A stretch of 64,000 nt of DNA from JACRDG01 sp963760985 (GTDB lineage Bacteria; Desulfobacterota; Desulfomonilia; Desulfomonilales; Desulfomonilaceae). The notes beneath the pieces are model-generated. The model made no database searches, was not told the DNA's origin, and saw nothing but the letters and a program-made list of their open reading frames with translations. Of this stretch, positions 10,776-21,358 are shown piece by piece (the stretch's first letter is position 1; each line of letters opens with the position of its first letter). The DNA lies in assembly GCA_963760985.1 (NCBI GenBank), contig CAVXFM010000017.1, positions 186,001 to 250,000 on the forward strand, in the 5' to 3' direction. The position numbers and the translations under genes are program-made.

Positions 10776-12953
10776 ATGATTCACGACGACCACTCCAAGA
10801 ATGGGGCAGCCCAGGGGATGAATTCTTCGAGTCAGGAGTTGCTGGACTGCGGGGAAACCCTGAGGGCTCTCCTGGACGCAGCAGAGGACGCCGCGTTTCT
10901 CCTGGACCAAAAGGGACAATTTCTCGCACTCAACCGGGCTCTGGCAGAACGACTCAATGCGAGGGTTGTCACCCTTCTCGGCAAGTCTATTCTTGATTTC
11001 TTTCCGGCCGATCAGGCAGCGGAAAGACGGGAACTCCTCAAGCAAGTATATCAAGAGCGCAAACCGGCGCGTCACGAGTACCAGCGCAGCGGAAGGTCTT
11101 TTGACACGAGGCTGTATCCCATTTTCGGCAAAGACGGCCAGGTGTTGGCTGTCGCGGTATTCTCCCGAGATGTGACGGACCAGAAAGAGGCCGAGAGTGC
11201 CTTGCTTCTCAGTGAGATGAGGTTTCGGGAGATCTACGACAATTCGCCGGTGATGATGCACTCCATCAATCGTGAAGGAGTGTTCCTCAACGTAAACAAG
11301 AAATGGCTCGAAGTGCTCGGGTACACGCGAGAGGAAGTGATAGGCCGTCGGCTTGATCTCATCATGACGCCCGAGTCAGCGCGGAGGGCCTTTACGGATA
11401 TTCTACCGGGTTACTGGGAAGCAGGGAAGATCACTGACGTATCTTATCAGTACGTGAGAAAAGATCGCACGGTAATTGATGTGCTCTTGGATTCGACGGT
11501 CATGCACGATCCGGACTGGGGATCGGTCAGCTTGTCGGTGATTCGCGATGTCACAGCTCAAAAACGTGCCGAAAGAGCCCTGAGAAGGAGTGAGGAGCGC
11601 TTTCGAGCAATTTTCGAGGGCGTGCGGGATTGCGTCTTCATCAAAGATCGAAATCTGCAGCTCAGTCATGTCAATCCGGCCATGGAAAAGCTCCTGGGAC
11701 GTCCTGCCTCGGACCTGATCGGGCTCACTGCCGATGAAATCTATGGAGAAGAAGCAGGACGACATATCAGGCAAGTGGAGCTTCGCGTCCTGAAGGGCGA
11801 ATCCGTGGAGGAAGAGCATACGAGGACGGTGGGCGGAGAGAAGATGACGTTCCACGATATCATCGCGCCGCTCCGGAGTGGAACAGGGCAGATTATCGGC
11901 ATATGTGGGATTTCGCGGAACATCACCGAAAGGAAGCAGATGGAATCAGATCCCGCAATTGTCAGCGCAGAATATCCGTCAAAGGCCATGGGGGAGACCT
12001 TGGCAAAGGCGCGGTATGCCGCTGCCAAAGACAGCATTGTGCTGCTTCTCGGAGAAAGCGGTAGCGGGAAGGATTACCTGGCGCGATGGATTCACGCACA
12101 TTCTCGTCGTTGCAACGGACCCTACTTTTCTATCAATTGCGCGGCAGTTCCTCACGAGCTGGCCGAGTCCGAGCTGTTTGGACACGAGGCCGGCGCCTTC
12201 ACTGGCGCTCGCGGCCGGAAGAGAGGGCTCCTCGAATTGGCCGAAGGCGGGACTCTGCTGCTCAACGAAATCGGCGAGCTGTCACTGACTCTCCAATCCA
12301 AATTGCTTACGTTCCTTGATACGAAGTCTTTTTTGCGTGTAGGCGGCGAAAGAAGCGTGCATGTCAATGCGAGGCTCATGGCCGCGACCCATCGAGACCT
12401 GCAGGAGGAAGTCAATTCAGGACGTTTCTTGCAGCCTTTGTTCTATCGACTCAACGTGTTTAGTATTGAACTCCCACCGCTCCGGAGACGGTCCGACGAC
12501 ATCCCGGTACTTGTGAAAGAGATTCTGGTACGATTGGCCAAGGAAATGCACCTGACGGAAATTCCGACTCTCGATGCCGCGGCTATGAACACGCTCGCAC
12601 AATACCGTTGGCCCGGAAACGTCAGAGAGCTCAGGAATGTGCTTGAACGCTCCTTGATGGTCTCTTCCGGAGGGACCATCCGTGTGGCGCTTCCACGTCC
12701 TTCCACGGAACCGGAGGACTGGTGGCACAAGGTCCGATTTCCCGAAGGTACGAGCTTGCATCACGTGACAGAGGAGGTAATCACCTCTCTGTGTAAAGAG
12801 GCACTCAGGCGCTCCGGCGGAGCCAGAAGCAAGGCCGCTGAACTGCTAGGGATATCAAGAGATTCTCTCTACCGTTACATGAAACGCTTTGATGGGCAGG
12901 AAGAGGCGAGTGAGTCTCTCCGATCGTCTGAAGGCCAGAAAAATAAGACTTGA
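10776..12953 (+). CDS. PAS-array sigma-54-dependent transcriptional activator
   Basis: 725 residues and a cytoplasmic enhancer-binding protein. Three PAS domains (about 25-135, 143-265 and 272-388) are followed by a sigma-54 AAA+ domain with Walker A GESGSGKD at 426-433 and the sigma-54 contact loop GAFTGA at 473-478. An R-finger region and the C-terminal Fis-type helix-turn-helix ('SKAAELLGISRDSLYRYMKR') complete it. The Walker B motif reads GGTLLLNEIGEL, with Asn at 497 instead of the usual Asp. There is no receiver domain, so the PAS domains, or an associated kinase such as the next gene, must provide the signal. ATG 10776 follows CGGAGATTA. It is closely paralogous to the regulator at 57256-59816, including the same Walker B Asn. 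Confidence 0.92.
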   Translation: MIHDDHSKNGAAQGMNSSSQELLDCGETLRALLDAAEDAAFLLDQKGQFLALNRALAERLNARVVTLLGKSILDFFPADQAAERRELLKQVYQERKPARHEYQRSGRSFDTRLYPIFGKDGQVLAVAVFSRDVTDQKEAESALLLSEMRFREIYDNSPVMMHSINREGVFLNVNKKWLEVLGYTREEVIGRRLDLIMTPESARRAFTDILPGYWEAGKITDVSYQYVRKDRTVIDVLLDSTVMHDPDWGSVSLSVIRDVTAQKRAERALRRSEERFRAIFEGVRDCVFIKDRNLQLSHVNPAMEKLLGRPASDLIGLTADEIYGEEAGRHIRQVELRVLKGESVEEEHTRTVGGEKMTFHDIIAPLRSGTGQIIGICGISRNITERKQMESDPAIVSAEYPSKAMGETLAKARYAAAKDSIVLLLGESGSGKDYLARWIHAHSRRCNGPYFSINCAAVPHELAESELFGHEAGAFTGARGRKRGLLELAEGGTLLLNEIGELSLTLQSKLLTFLDTKSFLRVGGERSVHVNARLMAATHRDLQEEVNSGRFLQPLFYRLNVFSIELPPLRRRSDDIPVLVKEILVRLAKEMHLTEIPTLDAAAMNTLAQYRWPGNVRELRNVLERSLMVSSGGTIRVALPRPSTEPEDWWHKVRFPEGTSLHHVTEEVITSLCKEALRRSGGARSKAAELLGISRDSLYRYMKRFDGQEEASESLRSSEGQKNKT

Positions 12954-13004
12954 CACCACGTCGTGTAGCGGCACGTGCCTCTGTGTGAAGCGCAGGGAGT
13001 TCCT

Positions 13005-15509
13005 ATGGATGACAAAGACATGACCAGGGAAGAGCTCCTAAGCGAACTGTCTCGCGTACGCAAACAAATGGCCGAGTTCGCACCGCGGCACGCGGACCCA
13101 ATGCCGCGGGAGCCAAGGGACGCACCCCAGGATCTCCAGACGTGCTCGGCAGGTACCGAACAAGGAACTGAGTGGACCAACCACCACAGACTGGAAAAGA
13201 CCACTCGGCTGCTCGAGGCAATGAACGCTGCCCAGGACCGCTTCATAAGCAACGGCGATCCGCGACAGCTCTTCGACGGGTTGCTGAGCGCCCTTCTCTC
13301 GGTAACGGAGAGCCAGTACGGGTTCATCGACGAAGTGTATCGCGACAATGACGGTTCCGTGTATCGTCAAGCCCATGCAATAACGAATATCGCGTGGGAC
13401 GAAGAAACACGGGCATCCTACGACGAACTTGCTCGGGAAGGATTCAAATTCTTCAACCTGAAGAGCCTGACAGGGGCCGTAGTGACAGGCTCCAAACCAG
13501 TGATCTCGAACGATCCTTCTCAGGACCCGCGGCGGGGAGGACTTCCCACAGGGCATCCGACAATACACTCTTTCCTGGGCCTTCCTCTCGTGGCCGGAGG
13601 CGCTATTGTAGGCATGGTGGGAGCAGCGAACCGTCCCGGCGGTTATTCGCAAGAACTGGCCGATTTTCTCAAACCCTATCTCGATACCTGCGCGAACATC
13701 ATTATCGCCTATCGAAACGAGCAGCGACGAAAGGACGCTGAAGCCGCTTTGCGTGCCGAGCAAGACAAGCTGGAGAAGCGTGTCGAGGAGAGAACCGCGG
13801 ACCTTCTCAGAATCAATGTCATGCTCGAAGAGGAAATCGCGGAACGCAAGCGGATTGCGCAGGCTCTGTCAGAAAGTGAAACGCGCTACCGCATGGTGTT
13901 TGAAAATGCGGGCGATGCGATTCTCCTCATGGAGGCACAAGGAGACCAGCCAGGCCGCATTGTCTCCGCCAATCAGGCAGCAGCGCAGATCCATGGATAC
14001 ACAGTCGATGAACTCATCGGCATGAAAATCGCCGACCTGGACCCGTCTGCGGCCACAGACAAGGGCCTCGAACGCCGCAAGCGGATCTTGCGAGGCGAAC
14101 GGGTCAAGGAAGAGGTCGAGCACCACAGAAAGGATGGCACCGTCTTTCCTGTAGAGATCTGTGCCGCGCCGATCGAACTGGGAAACGAGACGTACATCCT
14201 GGCTACAGACCGTGATATCACCGATCGGAAGTTGGCTGAAAAGGCGCTGCGAGAGAGTGAACGGAAGTACCGCGAATTTGCCGAATTTCTGCCGCAGATT
14301 GTATTTGAACTGGACGAGCGAGGCGACGTCACGTTCATCAACCAGGCCGGATGGGAAGCAGGAGGTTACTCGCGGGAAGAAGCAGCATCAGGACTCAATA
14401 TCATGAAGCTCTGCGCTGAGGCTGACCGGAAGAGGGTGGCTCGGGACTTCGCGAGACTCATGCGCGGGGAAACCATCCTGGGAAACGAGTACAGAGCTCT
14501 CAGAAAGAACGGCGAGACTTTTCCCATTGTCACGTACATGAGTCCGATTACCCGTGATGGCAAGACAAGGGGAATCAGAGGAGTGGCCGTGGACATAACC
14601 GACCTCAGGCGAGCCATGGAAGTATCCAGGGAACTTCGTCTTGAGGCGGAAAAGGCCAACCGTGCGAAGAGCGAATTTCTCGCCAACATGAGCCACGAGC
14701 TGCGCACCCCGTTGAATGCGGTCATCGGTTTTTCCGAGATCCTTGAGGATCAGCTCTTCGGGCCCCTGAACGAAGCGCAATTGAAATATGCGGGGTACAT
14801 TGTCACGAGCGGTCGGCATCTGCTTGCGCTCATTGACGACCTGCTGGACCTCGCCAGGATTGAATCGGGAAGGATGAAGCTCACGCTATCCGAGGTGACC
14901 GTATCGGAACTTCTGAAGAAGAGCCTCGTGATGTTCAAGGACACGGTTCGGCAGCATCGGCTGAGATTGGAATTGTGCGTCGCGCATGAACTGACGATCA
15001 GCCCGATTCAGGCGGATGCGGTAAGGTTAAGACAAATCGTATTCAATCTGCTCTCGAACGCGACGAAGTTCACGCCGGATGAAGGCAGGATCGAGATCAG
15101 AGCCCAGAAGTCAGGCAATGAGTTGATCGTCAGGGTTACTGACACCGGCATAGGAATAGATCCCCGCGACCAAAAGCGGATCTTCAAGATATTCGAACAA
15201 GTCGATGGCTCGTCCTCCAGGCTGAAATCAGGAACCGGATTGGGGCTCGCTTTGACTCGTGTCCTGGTGGAACTGCATGGTGGACGCATATGGGTGGAAA
15301 GCAAGGGGCTGGGACGCGGGAGTGCTTTTGTTTTTGCGATTCCTGTGAGCGGCCATTTACCCCAGGGAGACGCCGATTTCACCGATATAGGCCTTCCCGC
15401 GGAAACGGAGCTGGGTTCCCGGAGAAAAGAATCCGAGGAGAGCACGGATGATTCCTGGATCCGGTTTCGCGTCTTGCGTGACATGGACGAACCTTCCGAT
15501 CCCTCCTGA
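13005..15509 (+). CDS. Soluble GAF-PAS-PAS sensor histidine kinase
   Basis: 834 residues from ATG 13005, which has AGGGAG 5 bases upstream; an in-frame GTG at 12975 is less likely. The order is a short coiled-coil start, a GAF domain (about 80-245), a coiled-coil linker 'KLEKRVEERTADLLRINVMLEEEIAERKRI', two PAS domains (about 285-405 and 415-535), HisKA with FLANMSHELRTPLNAVIGFSE (phospho-accepting His), and an HATPase with N-box NLLSNATKF, DTGIGID and GTGLGLAL. No membrane segment is present. It lies about 50 bases after the sigma-54 activator on the same strand, so the two may be co-transcribed. Its C-terminus has a polar tail after the kinase core. Confidence 0.92.
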   Translation: MDDKDMTREELLSELSRVRKQMAEFAPRHADPMPREPRDAPQDLQTCSAGTEQGTEWTNHHRLEKTTRLLEAMNAAQDRFISNGDPRQLFDGLLSALLSVTESQYGFIDEVYRDNDGSVYRQAHAITNIAWDEETRASYDELAREGFKFFNLKSLTGAVVTGSKPVISNDPSQDPRRGGLPTGHPTIHSFLGLPLVAGGAIVGMVGAANRPGGYSQELADFLKPYLDTCANIIIAYRNEQRRKDAEAALRAEQDKLEKRVEERTADLLRINVMLEEEIAERKRIAQALSESETRYRMVFENAGDAILLMEAQGDQPGRIVSANQAAAQIHGYTVDELIGMKIADLDPSAATDKGLERRKRILRGERVKEEVEHHRKDGTVFPVEICAAPIELGNETYILATDRDITDRKLAEKALRESERKYREFAEFLPQIVFELDERGDVTFINQAGWEAGGYSREEAASGLNIMKLCAEADRKRVARDFARLMRGETILGNEYRALRKNGETFPIVTYMSPITRDGKTRGIRGVAVDITDLRRAMEVSRELRLEAEKANRAKSEFLANMSHELRTPLNAVIGFSEILEDQLFGPLNEAQLKYAGYIVTSGRHLLALIDDLLDLARIESGRMKLTLSEVTVSELLKKSLVMFKDTVRQHRLRLELCVAHELTISPIQADAVRLRQIVFNLLSNATKFTPDEGRIEIRAQKSGNELIVRVTDTGIGIDPRDQKRIFKIFEQVDGSSSRLKSGTGLGLALTRVLVELHGGRIWVESKGLGRGSAFVFAIPVSGHLPQGDADFTDIGLPAETELGSRRKESEESTDDSWIRFRVLRDMDEPSDPS

Positions 15510-15548
15510 TCAACCAACGCGCCGCGTGGCCCGGTACGCAACCGATCG

Positions 15549-16734
15549 TCAAAGGCCGAGTTCGGCCTTGACCGTGCTGAACTGCTCCATCGCGAAGTCC
15601 AGATCCTCTCGGGTATGCAGCGCGCTGAGCTGCACCCTGATTCTTGCCTGGCCAAGAGGCACCACAGGGTAAAAGAAACCGATGACGTACACGCCTTTTT
15701 CAAGGAGCCTTGTGGCCATTTTCTGGGCAAGCGCCGCATCTCCCAGCATGATGGGCACGATGGGGTGGTCTCCGGCCCTGATCTGAAAGCCCCGAGCGGT
15801 CATGCCTGCCCGGAAATACGTGGTGTTGGCTTCAAGGCGGTCACGCAATTCAGTAGACTCGCTGATGAGTTCGATCGCTTTCAGCGATCCGGCTACGATC
15901 ATCGGCGCGACCGTATTGGAAAACAGGTACGGACGAGACCGCTGGCGCAGAAGGTCTATGATTTCCTTTTTCCCGCTGGTGAAACCGCCGCTGGCTCCGC
16001 CGAGCGCCTTGCCGAAGGTGCCGGTGATAATATCCACCCGGCCCATCACTCCGCAGGTACTCGTGCGAGCCGCGTCCCCGTGGGCCCACAAAACCCGTCG
16101 CGTGGGAGTCGTCCACCATGACCAGTGCACGATAACGATCGGCCAGTTCACAAATCCTATCCAGCTTCGCGATATCTCCATCCATGGAAAACACGCCGTC
16201 TGTACAGATGAGGCGAAAGCGGCACGACCCGGACTCTTTGAGCCGTGCTTCCAGGTCCTCCATATCCGCGTGCCTGTACCGGAATTGCTGGGCCTTGCTC
16301 AGTCTTATCCCGTCAATGATGCTGGCATGGTTCAGCTCGTCGCTCACCACCGCGTCCTCGGCCGCAAGCACGGTCTCGAAAAGTCCCCCGTTCGCGTCAA
16401 AGCACGAGGTGTACAGAATGGTGTCCTCGGTTCCGAGGAATGCGCTCATGGCAGCTTCCAGGTCCTTGTGGATCTGTTGGGTGCCACAGATGAACCGCAC
16501 GGAAGACAAGCCGTAACCCCACGTCTCAAGTGCCGCACCTGCAGCGGCAATCACTCGGGGGTCAGATGACAGGCCGAGGTAATTATTCGCGCAAAGGTTC
16601 AGCACCTCGCTGCCTCGACTCACCGCTACGTGGGAGCTTTGCGGGGTGATCAGAATACGTTCGTCCTTGAACAAACCATCCTCACGGATGCGTGCCAGTT
16701 CCTTCACGAGGTGTTGCTCGACTTCGCGGTACAT
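15549..16734 (-). CDS. kbl: 2-amino-3-ketobutyrate CoA ligase (glycine C-acetyltransferase), frameshifted
   Basis: A PLP enzyme of about 395 residues, the standard length, that converts 2-amino-3-oxobutyrate plus CoA to glycine and acetyl-CoA. Seen are 'LNLCANNYLGLSSDPRV', 'GLSSVRFICGTQQIHK', the SxDGVFSMDG loop, DDSHATGFVGPRG and the PLP-lysine loop TGTFGKALGGASGG. It follows tdh by 66 bases on the same strand, making the classical threonine-to-glycine pathway. The frame shifts at GGTAC 16056-16060. Observed GCAGGTACTCG minus one G gives GCAGTACTCG and restores SHEYCGVMGRVDIITGTF. The ribosome site GGGAG precedes ATG 16734. Confidence 0.94.
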
Positions 16735-16799
16735 GTCAATTCTCCCGGATTGTCAGTGCCTGCCCGAAGAGATCTTCTTTCTCCGCTGTTGCCGCTGCG

Positions 16800-17840
<1,041 letters not shown>

Positions 17841-17858
17841 GGCTATCCTTCTCCACGT

Positions 17859-19022
17859 TTACACGAGTTGTGCCACCATGACTTTGAGATAGCGGGTTTC
17901 CGGCATGGAGAGCAACACCGGATGATCCGGGCCTTGCCCGCGCACGTCGAGTATCCGTAACTCTTTGCCGCTTTGCTTGGACGCGCTTTGGAGCACGTCC
18001 TCGAAGCTCTGCGCATCCAGGTGATGAGAACAGGAACAGGTCACGAGAATCCCGCCTGGCTTGATCTTCCCCAGCGCACGACGGTTCAGGTCTATGTACC
18101 CCTTCACCCCTTCCTTCACCTGATTACGGTTCTTGATGAACGCAGGTGGGTCGACGATGACCACATCCCACTGGTCATGGGTTTTCTTGAGGAAATCCAG
18201 CACGCTGTCCCGCACGAAGGTGAAGCGATCTTGCATGTCGTTGAGTGCTGCATTTGCGGCTGCAAGCTCCAAGGCGCTACGGGAAGAGTCCACCGCAGTG
18301 ACGAATCCCGCGCCTGCAGCAGCAGCATACAAGCCCCATGCAGCGGAATAGCAGAAGAGGTCAAGCACCGTGGCACCGGGAAACACATACTGAGCCAGGA
18401 CAGGCCGATTGGATTCTTGATCCAGATAAAAGCCCGTTTTCTGCCCTTGAGGCACATCTATCTGAAATTGAAGCCCATGTGATTGCACAATAAGAGGATC
18501 CGGAACCGTTCCATACGCAATTTTCTTTTCGAGCGGGAGCCCTTCCAGCGCGCGGAACGAAGAATCGTTGCGCAAAAAGACGCCCTCGGGCTGAATTACC
18601 TCGACCAGGGCTTGAATGACATCCTCCTGGAGTCGATCCATGCCCGCGGTAAGGCTCTGGACGGCCAGAACCGGCCCGTATCGGTCGACGATCAGACCGG
18701 GCATGAGATCTCCCTCTCCGAATATGAGCCGGTACGCTTCTCTGTCGGGAAAGAGACGCTTCCGCCTGGTTGCCGCGGCTTGGATTCGCGAGAGGCAAAA
18801 ATCCAGATCAATGGGGATCCTCTTGCGCGAGAGAATCCTGGCAGTGATAAGGCTGGCCGGATTCGCATACACCATGCCGAGGAATTCTCCCCGTGAGTCG
18901 GAGAGTTCGTGAACTGAACCAGGCTCCAGTTGCGAGACCGGCGGGTCTCCTATTTCATTGGAAAAGATCCACGGATGGCCTTTTCGAACCCTTCGGTCTG
19001 CATTTTTTCTGAGGGAGATCAT
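17859..19022 (-). CDS. RlmI-like 23S rRNA (cytosine-5) methyltransferase
   Basis: 387 residues. An N-terminal PUA-like domain (about 1-75, 'RVRKGHPWIFSNEIGDP') precedes an EEHEE region and a class I SAM methyltransferase. The SAM-binding motif is VLDLFCYSAAWGLYAAAAGA and the catalytic block is IVDPPAFIKNR. CSCSHHL supplies the C-terminal Cys of the m5C family, and GFYLDQ..NR is diagnostic for RlmI. RlmI proteins modify C1962 of 23S rRNA in enterobacteria; the exact target here is inferred by family. The start ATG overlaps the serS stop (ATGA), so translation is coupled. Confidence 0.85.
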   Translation of the reverse strand: MISLRKNADRRVRKGHPWIFSNEIGDPPVSQLEPGSVHELSDSRGEFLGMVYANPASLITARILSRKRIPIDLDFCLSRIQAAATRRKRLFPDREAYRLIFGEGDLMPGLIVDRYGPVLAVQSLTAGMDRLQEDVIQALVEVIQPEGVFLRNDSSFRALEGLPLEKKIAYGTVPDPLIVQSHGLQFQIDVPQGQKTGFYLDQESNRPVLAQYVFPGATVLDLFCYSAAWGLYAAAAGAGFVTAVDSSRSALELAAANAALNDMQDRFTFVRDSVLDFLKKTHDQWDVVIVDPPAFIKNRNQVKEGVKGYIDLNRRALGKIKPGGILVTCSCSHHLDAQSFEDVLQSASKQSGKELRILDVRGQGPDHPVLLSMPETRYLKVMVAQLV

Positions 19023-20297
19023 GTTTTTTTCGGTCCGATCCGCTCCATTCCTCGCAGAATGGGGCGTAGCACTTCTGGGATGGTGACGCTTCCGTCTTCA
19101 TTCTGGAAATTCTCCAGAATCGGTATAAGAATGCGTGGTGACGCGATGGCCGTGTTGTTGAGCGTGTGACAGGTACTGCGTCTTCCCGTTGGTCCCCCGC
19201 CACCGAATTCTAGCCCGGCGTGCCTGAAACTCGTGCAGAGACGAACACGAGTGGGTTTCCGAGTATTTGGAGCGACTGGGCATCCAGGTTTCGATCTCGT
19301 GCTTGAGCACTTGGCCTTGCCCGATTTCCGCGCCGCACGCGAGAGCCACCCGGTAAGGCAGGCCCAGAGCCTGCATGATTTCTTCCACGTTTTCCAACAA
19401 CAGATTGTGCTGTGCCCGGGAGATTTCCGGATCGTTCCGGCAGATGATCACCTGCTCCACTTTGTTGAATTGATGGAGTCGATAGAATCCTCGCGTGTCC
19501 CTTCCATAGGAGCCGGCTTCCCGCCGGAAACACGTAGAGTACCCGCAGTAGTGCTTGGGCAGATCCTTTTCGTTGAGGATCTCGTCCATGTGGTACGAGA
19601 CCAATGAGACTTCCGACGTCCCGATGAGGAACAACTCGTCCTTTTCGATGGCAAAGGTGTCTTCCTCGCCCAGGGGGAAAAAGCCCGTGCCGATCATGGC
19701 TTCACGACGGACGAGTTGGGGCACGATCATGGGTTGGAAGCCCTTGGACGTGAGATGATCCAGAGCGAACTTGAAGAGAGCAAATTCCAGCATGGCCCCT
19801 TCGTTTTTCAGACAGTACATCCGCGCGCCCGCGAACTTGACCGCGCGAGCCATGTCCACGATGTCCAGGGACTCAGCAAGCTCCAGATGGTCTTTGGGAG
19901 TGAAATCGAATTGCGGCGGTTCGCCAAAGCGACGGACCTCCACATTGTCGTCATCGGAATCGCCTTCCGGAACTTCAGGCAGCGGAGGATTGGGAACCAA
20001 AAGCATGAGCTGCTCGAAACGAGCCTCCGCATCACGGAGTCCGGGTTCCCGCGAAGCGAGGCTGTCTCTGATTGCCTTGACCCGCTCCACTGCTTGTTCC
20101 TTTTCCTCGGCGTTGAGCCGGGGCACTTCTTTTGACAGGCGATTGCGGTCCGCGCGAAGGGTCTCCACTTCGGATTTGAGTCGTCTTACTTCGTCATCCA
20201 AAACCAGGAGCTCGTCCAGATCCATCTTCATCCGCTTCTTGCGGATACCTTCTTTGACGAACTCTGGGTTGCTTCGAATGAAGGCTATATCGAGCAT
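19019..20297 (-). CDS. serS: Seryl-tRNA synthetase, frameshifted near the C-terminus
   Basis: A class II aminoacyl-tRNA synthetase of 425 residues after repair. The N-terminal coiled-coil arm reads 'LKSEVETLRADRNRLSKEVPRLNAEEKEQ'. Motif 2 is 'YSTCFRREAGSYGRDTRGFYRLHQFNKVEQ'. The serine-specific block is WMPSRSKYSETHS..HEFQARRARI, followed by the C-terminal LNNTAIASPR..PILENFQNEDGS. The break is at 19172-19176, where plus-strand CAGGTACTGCG minus one G gives CAGTACTGCG and restores KTQYCHTLNNTAIA. The corrected stop overlaps the downstream methyltransferase start by 4 bases. It is essential, and only this locus is visible, so a real disruption is unlikely. Confidence 0.95.
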
Positions 20298-20331
20298 GCA
20301 TATCTCCTTGAAATGCGGGAAGTTCTCAGAT

Positions 20332-20658
20332 TTACGACTCGTTCCTGGACGACCACGGTTTTGCCTTCTGAGATTTGGACAGGGCGGTTCTCAGACGGTC
20401 GGAAGGAGCTGCCCAGATCATCCTTTCCATCGCTGTGATAGGGTCTTCCGGTTCGGAGTCTGTCTCGGTTTTGTCCGTTTCTTTCTTGCCGTACGTGGTC
20501 ACGATGTAGTGTTGAAGGTCCTGCTGCTCCTTTGGCAGCATCTCGGCAAAAGCCTTTTCCAGGGATTCCCGTTCCGTCTTGGTCAGGGCGCCTGGGCCGA
20601 TCTTCCGGGAAAGCGCCAACCATTCACGTTGTTTTTCAGTTAAATCTTTTTCTTCCAA
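20332..20658 (-). CDS. Conserved hypothetical protein upstream of serS
   Basis: 108 residues, hydrophilic and largely helical with many Lys/Glu ('MEEKDLTEKQREWLALSRKIG', 'ESLEKAFAEMLPKEQQDLQHYIV'). The apparent start is TTG at 20656-20658. The spacing to serS is 34 bases on the same strand, suggesting one operon. No signal peptide, membrane segment or catalytic motif is seen. I do not recognise a family. A helical regulatory or structural role is possible but is not shown by the sequence. Confidence 0.55.
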   Translation of the reverse strand: MEEKDLTEKQREWLALSRKIGPGALTKTERESLEKAFAEMLPKEQQDLQHYIVTTYGKKETDKTETDSEPEDPITAMERMIWAAPSDRLRTALSKSQKAKPWSSRNES

Positions 20659-20827
20659 GGCCCTAGTCTCCTGTGCTGCCGGGCGCTGCCAGCTTGTTTC
20701 TCAATTGCTACAAGAACCAGCAAACGTGAGTTTAATACATCGCGCCAACGCGGCAAAAATAATCCCACGGTTCACGTGGTCAGGCATCAACTTACCAACT
20801 TGAGTGACCTCCTGCAATCAGATTGTG

Positions 20828-20976
20828 TGATACCGCTTCGCTTTTGAAGGTGTGACTTGATGCAGACTGTAGGTTGGCGATTTCCCTCGGTACAGACGAC
20901 GCAAAGCCGTCTCATCACTTCGCTCAGGAGACCCTCAGCCCTGCGGCCGTACTCGTGTGCACGCGAATAAATATGA
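20828..20976 (+). repeat. Dispersed intergenic element with TGATACC ends, copy 1
   Basis: About 149 bp beginning TGATACCGCTTCGC and ending near ATATGA. It shares with copies at 49870-50022 and 54622-54770 the core GACGAC(G/A)CAA(A/G)(G)CCGTCTCATC..(CTCAGGAG)..CAGCCCT. The left end TGATACC and the right end GGTATGA of other copies are inverted relative to each other. It encodes no protein. Confidence 0.65.
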
Positions 20977-21066
20977 CAGAGGAGTTTCCGTCCTGTCACC
21001 GCACAAAAGGATTGCAGGTGTGCGCAACGCTTTCTGCCATGTCGCACTCAGGCAAGCACTGAACAG

Positions 21067-21215
21067 CCATGACCTGGAGGGTCACCACGACCATGAAAAT
21101 GGCATCCTGTCCAGCGACCGGCGGGAGCTGGCAAGTGCCTGAAGTTCTTGGGGATGGGGGGTCGGGGGAAGGCCCTTCTTTCAAGAAGGGCCTTCCCCCG
21201 AAAATGCATTTTCAT
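21067..21215 (+). repeat. Dispersed hairpin repeat, copy B (149 bp)
   Basis: The counterpart of 9911-10060 with only scattered differences. The 18-bp perfect stem is 21163-21180 / 21183-21200 with loop TC. ATGAAAATGG at 21093-21102 and GCATTTTCAT at 21206-21215 are its near-inverted ends. It sits 90 bases after a copy of the other intergenic element, in the 700-base gap between two divergent genes (20658 and 21359). Confidence 0.85.
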
Positions 21216-21358
21216 TGGCAGTCGTCGGGGGTTGTCAAACCCCGTGGATTGTAATACCGTCTTTGGGAAGGCATGAAGGCTGGGCAAAGTTTGGGAGTCT
21301 CCCCGATCGGTATTCAGGCCCAATTATTCCGTGGTCGAGTTTTTTTTGACATCTTTAT

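Noticed and set aside
15615..16569. Long plus-strand frames across kbl
   Set aside because: The minus strand encodes a textbook PLP enzyme here; the plus frames are antisense artefacts.
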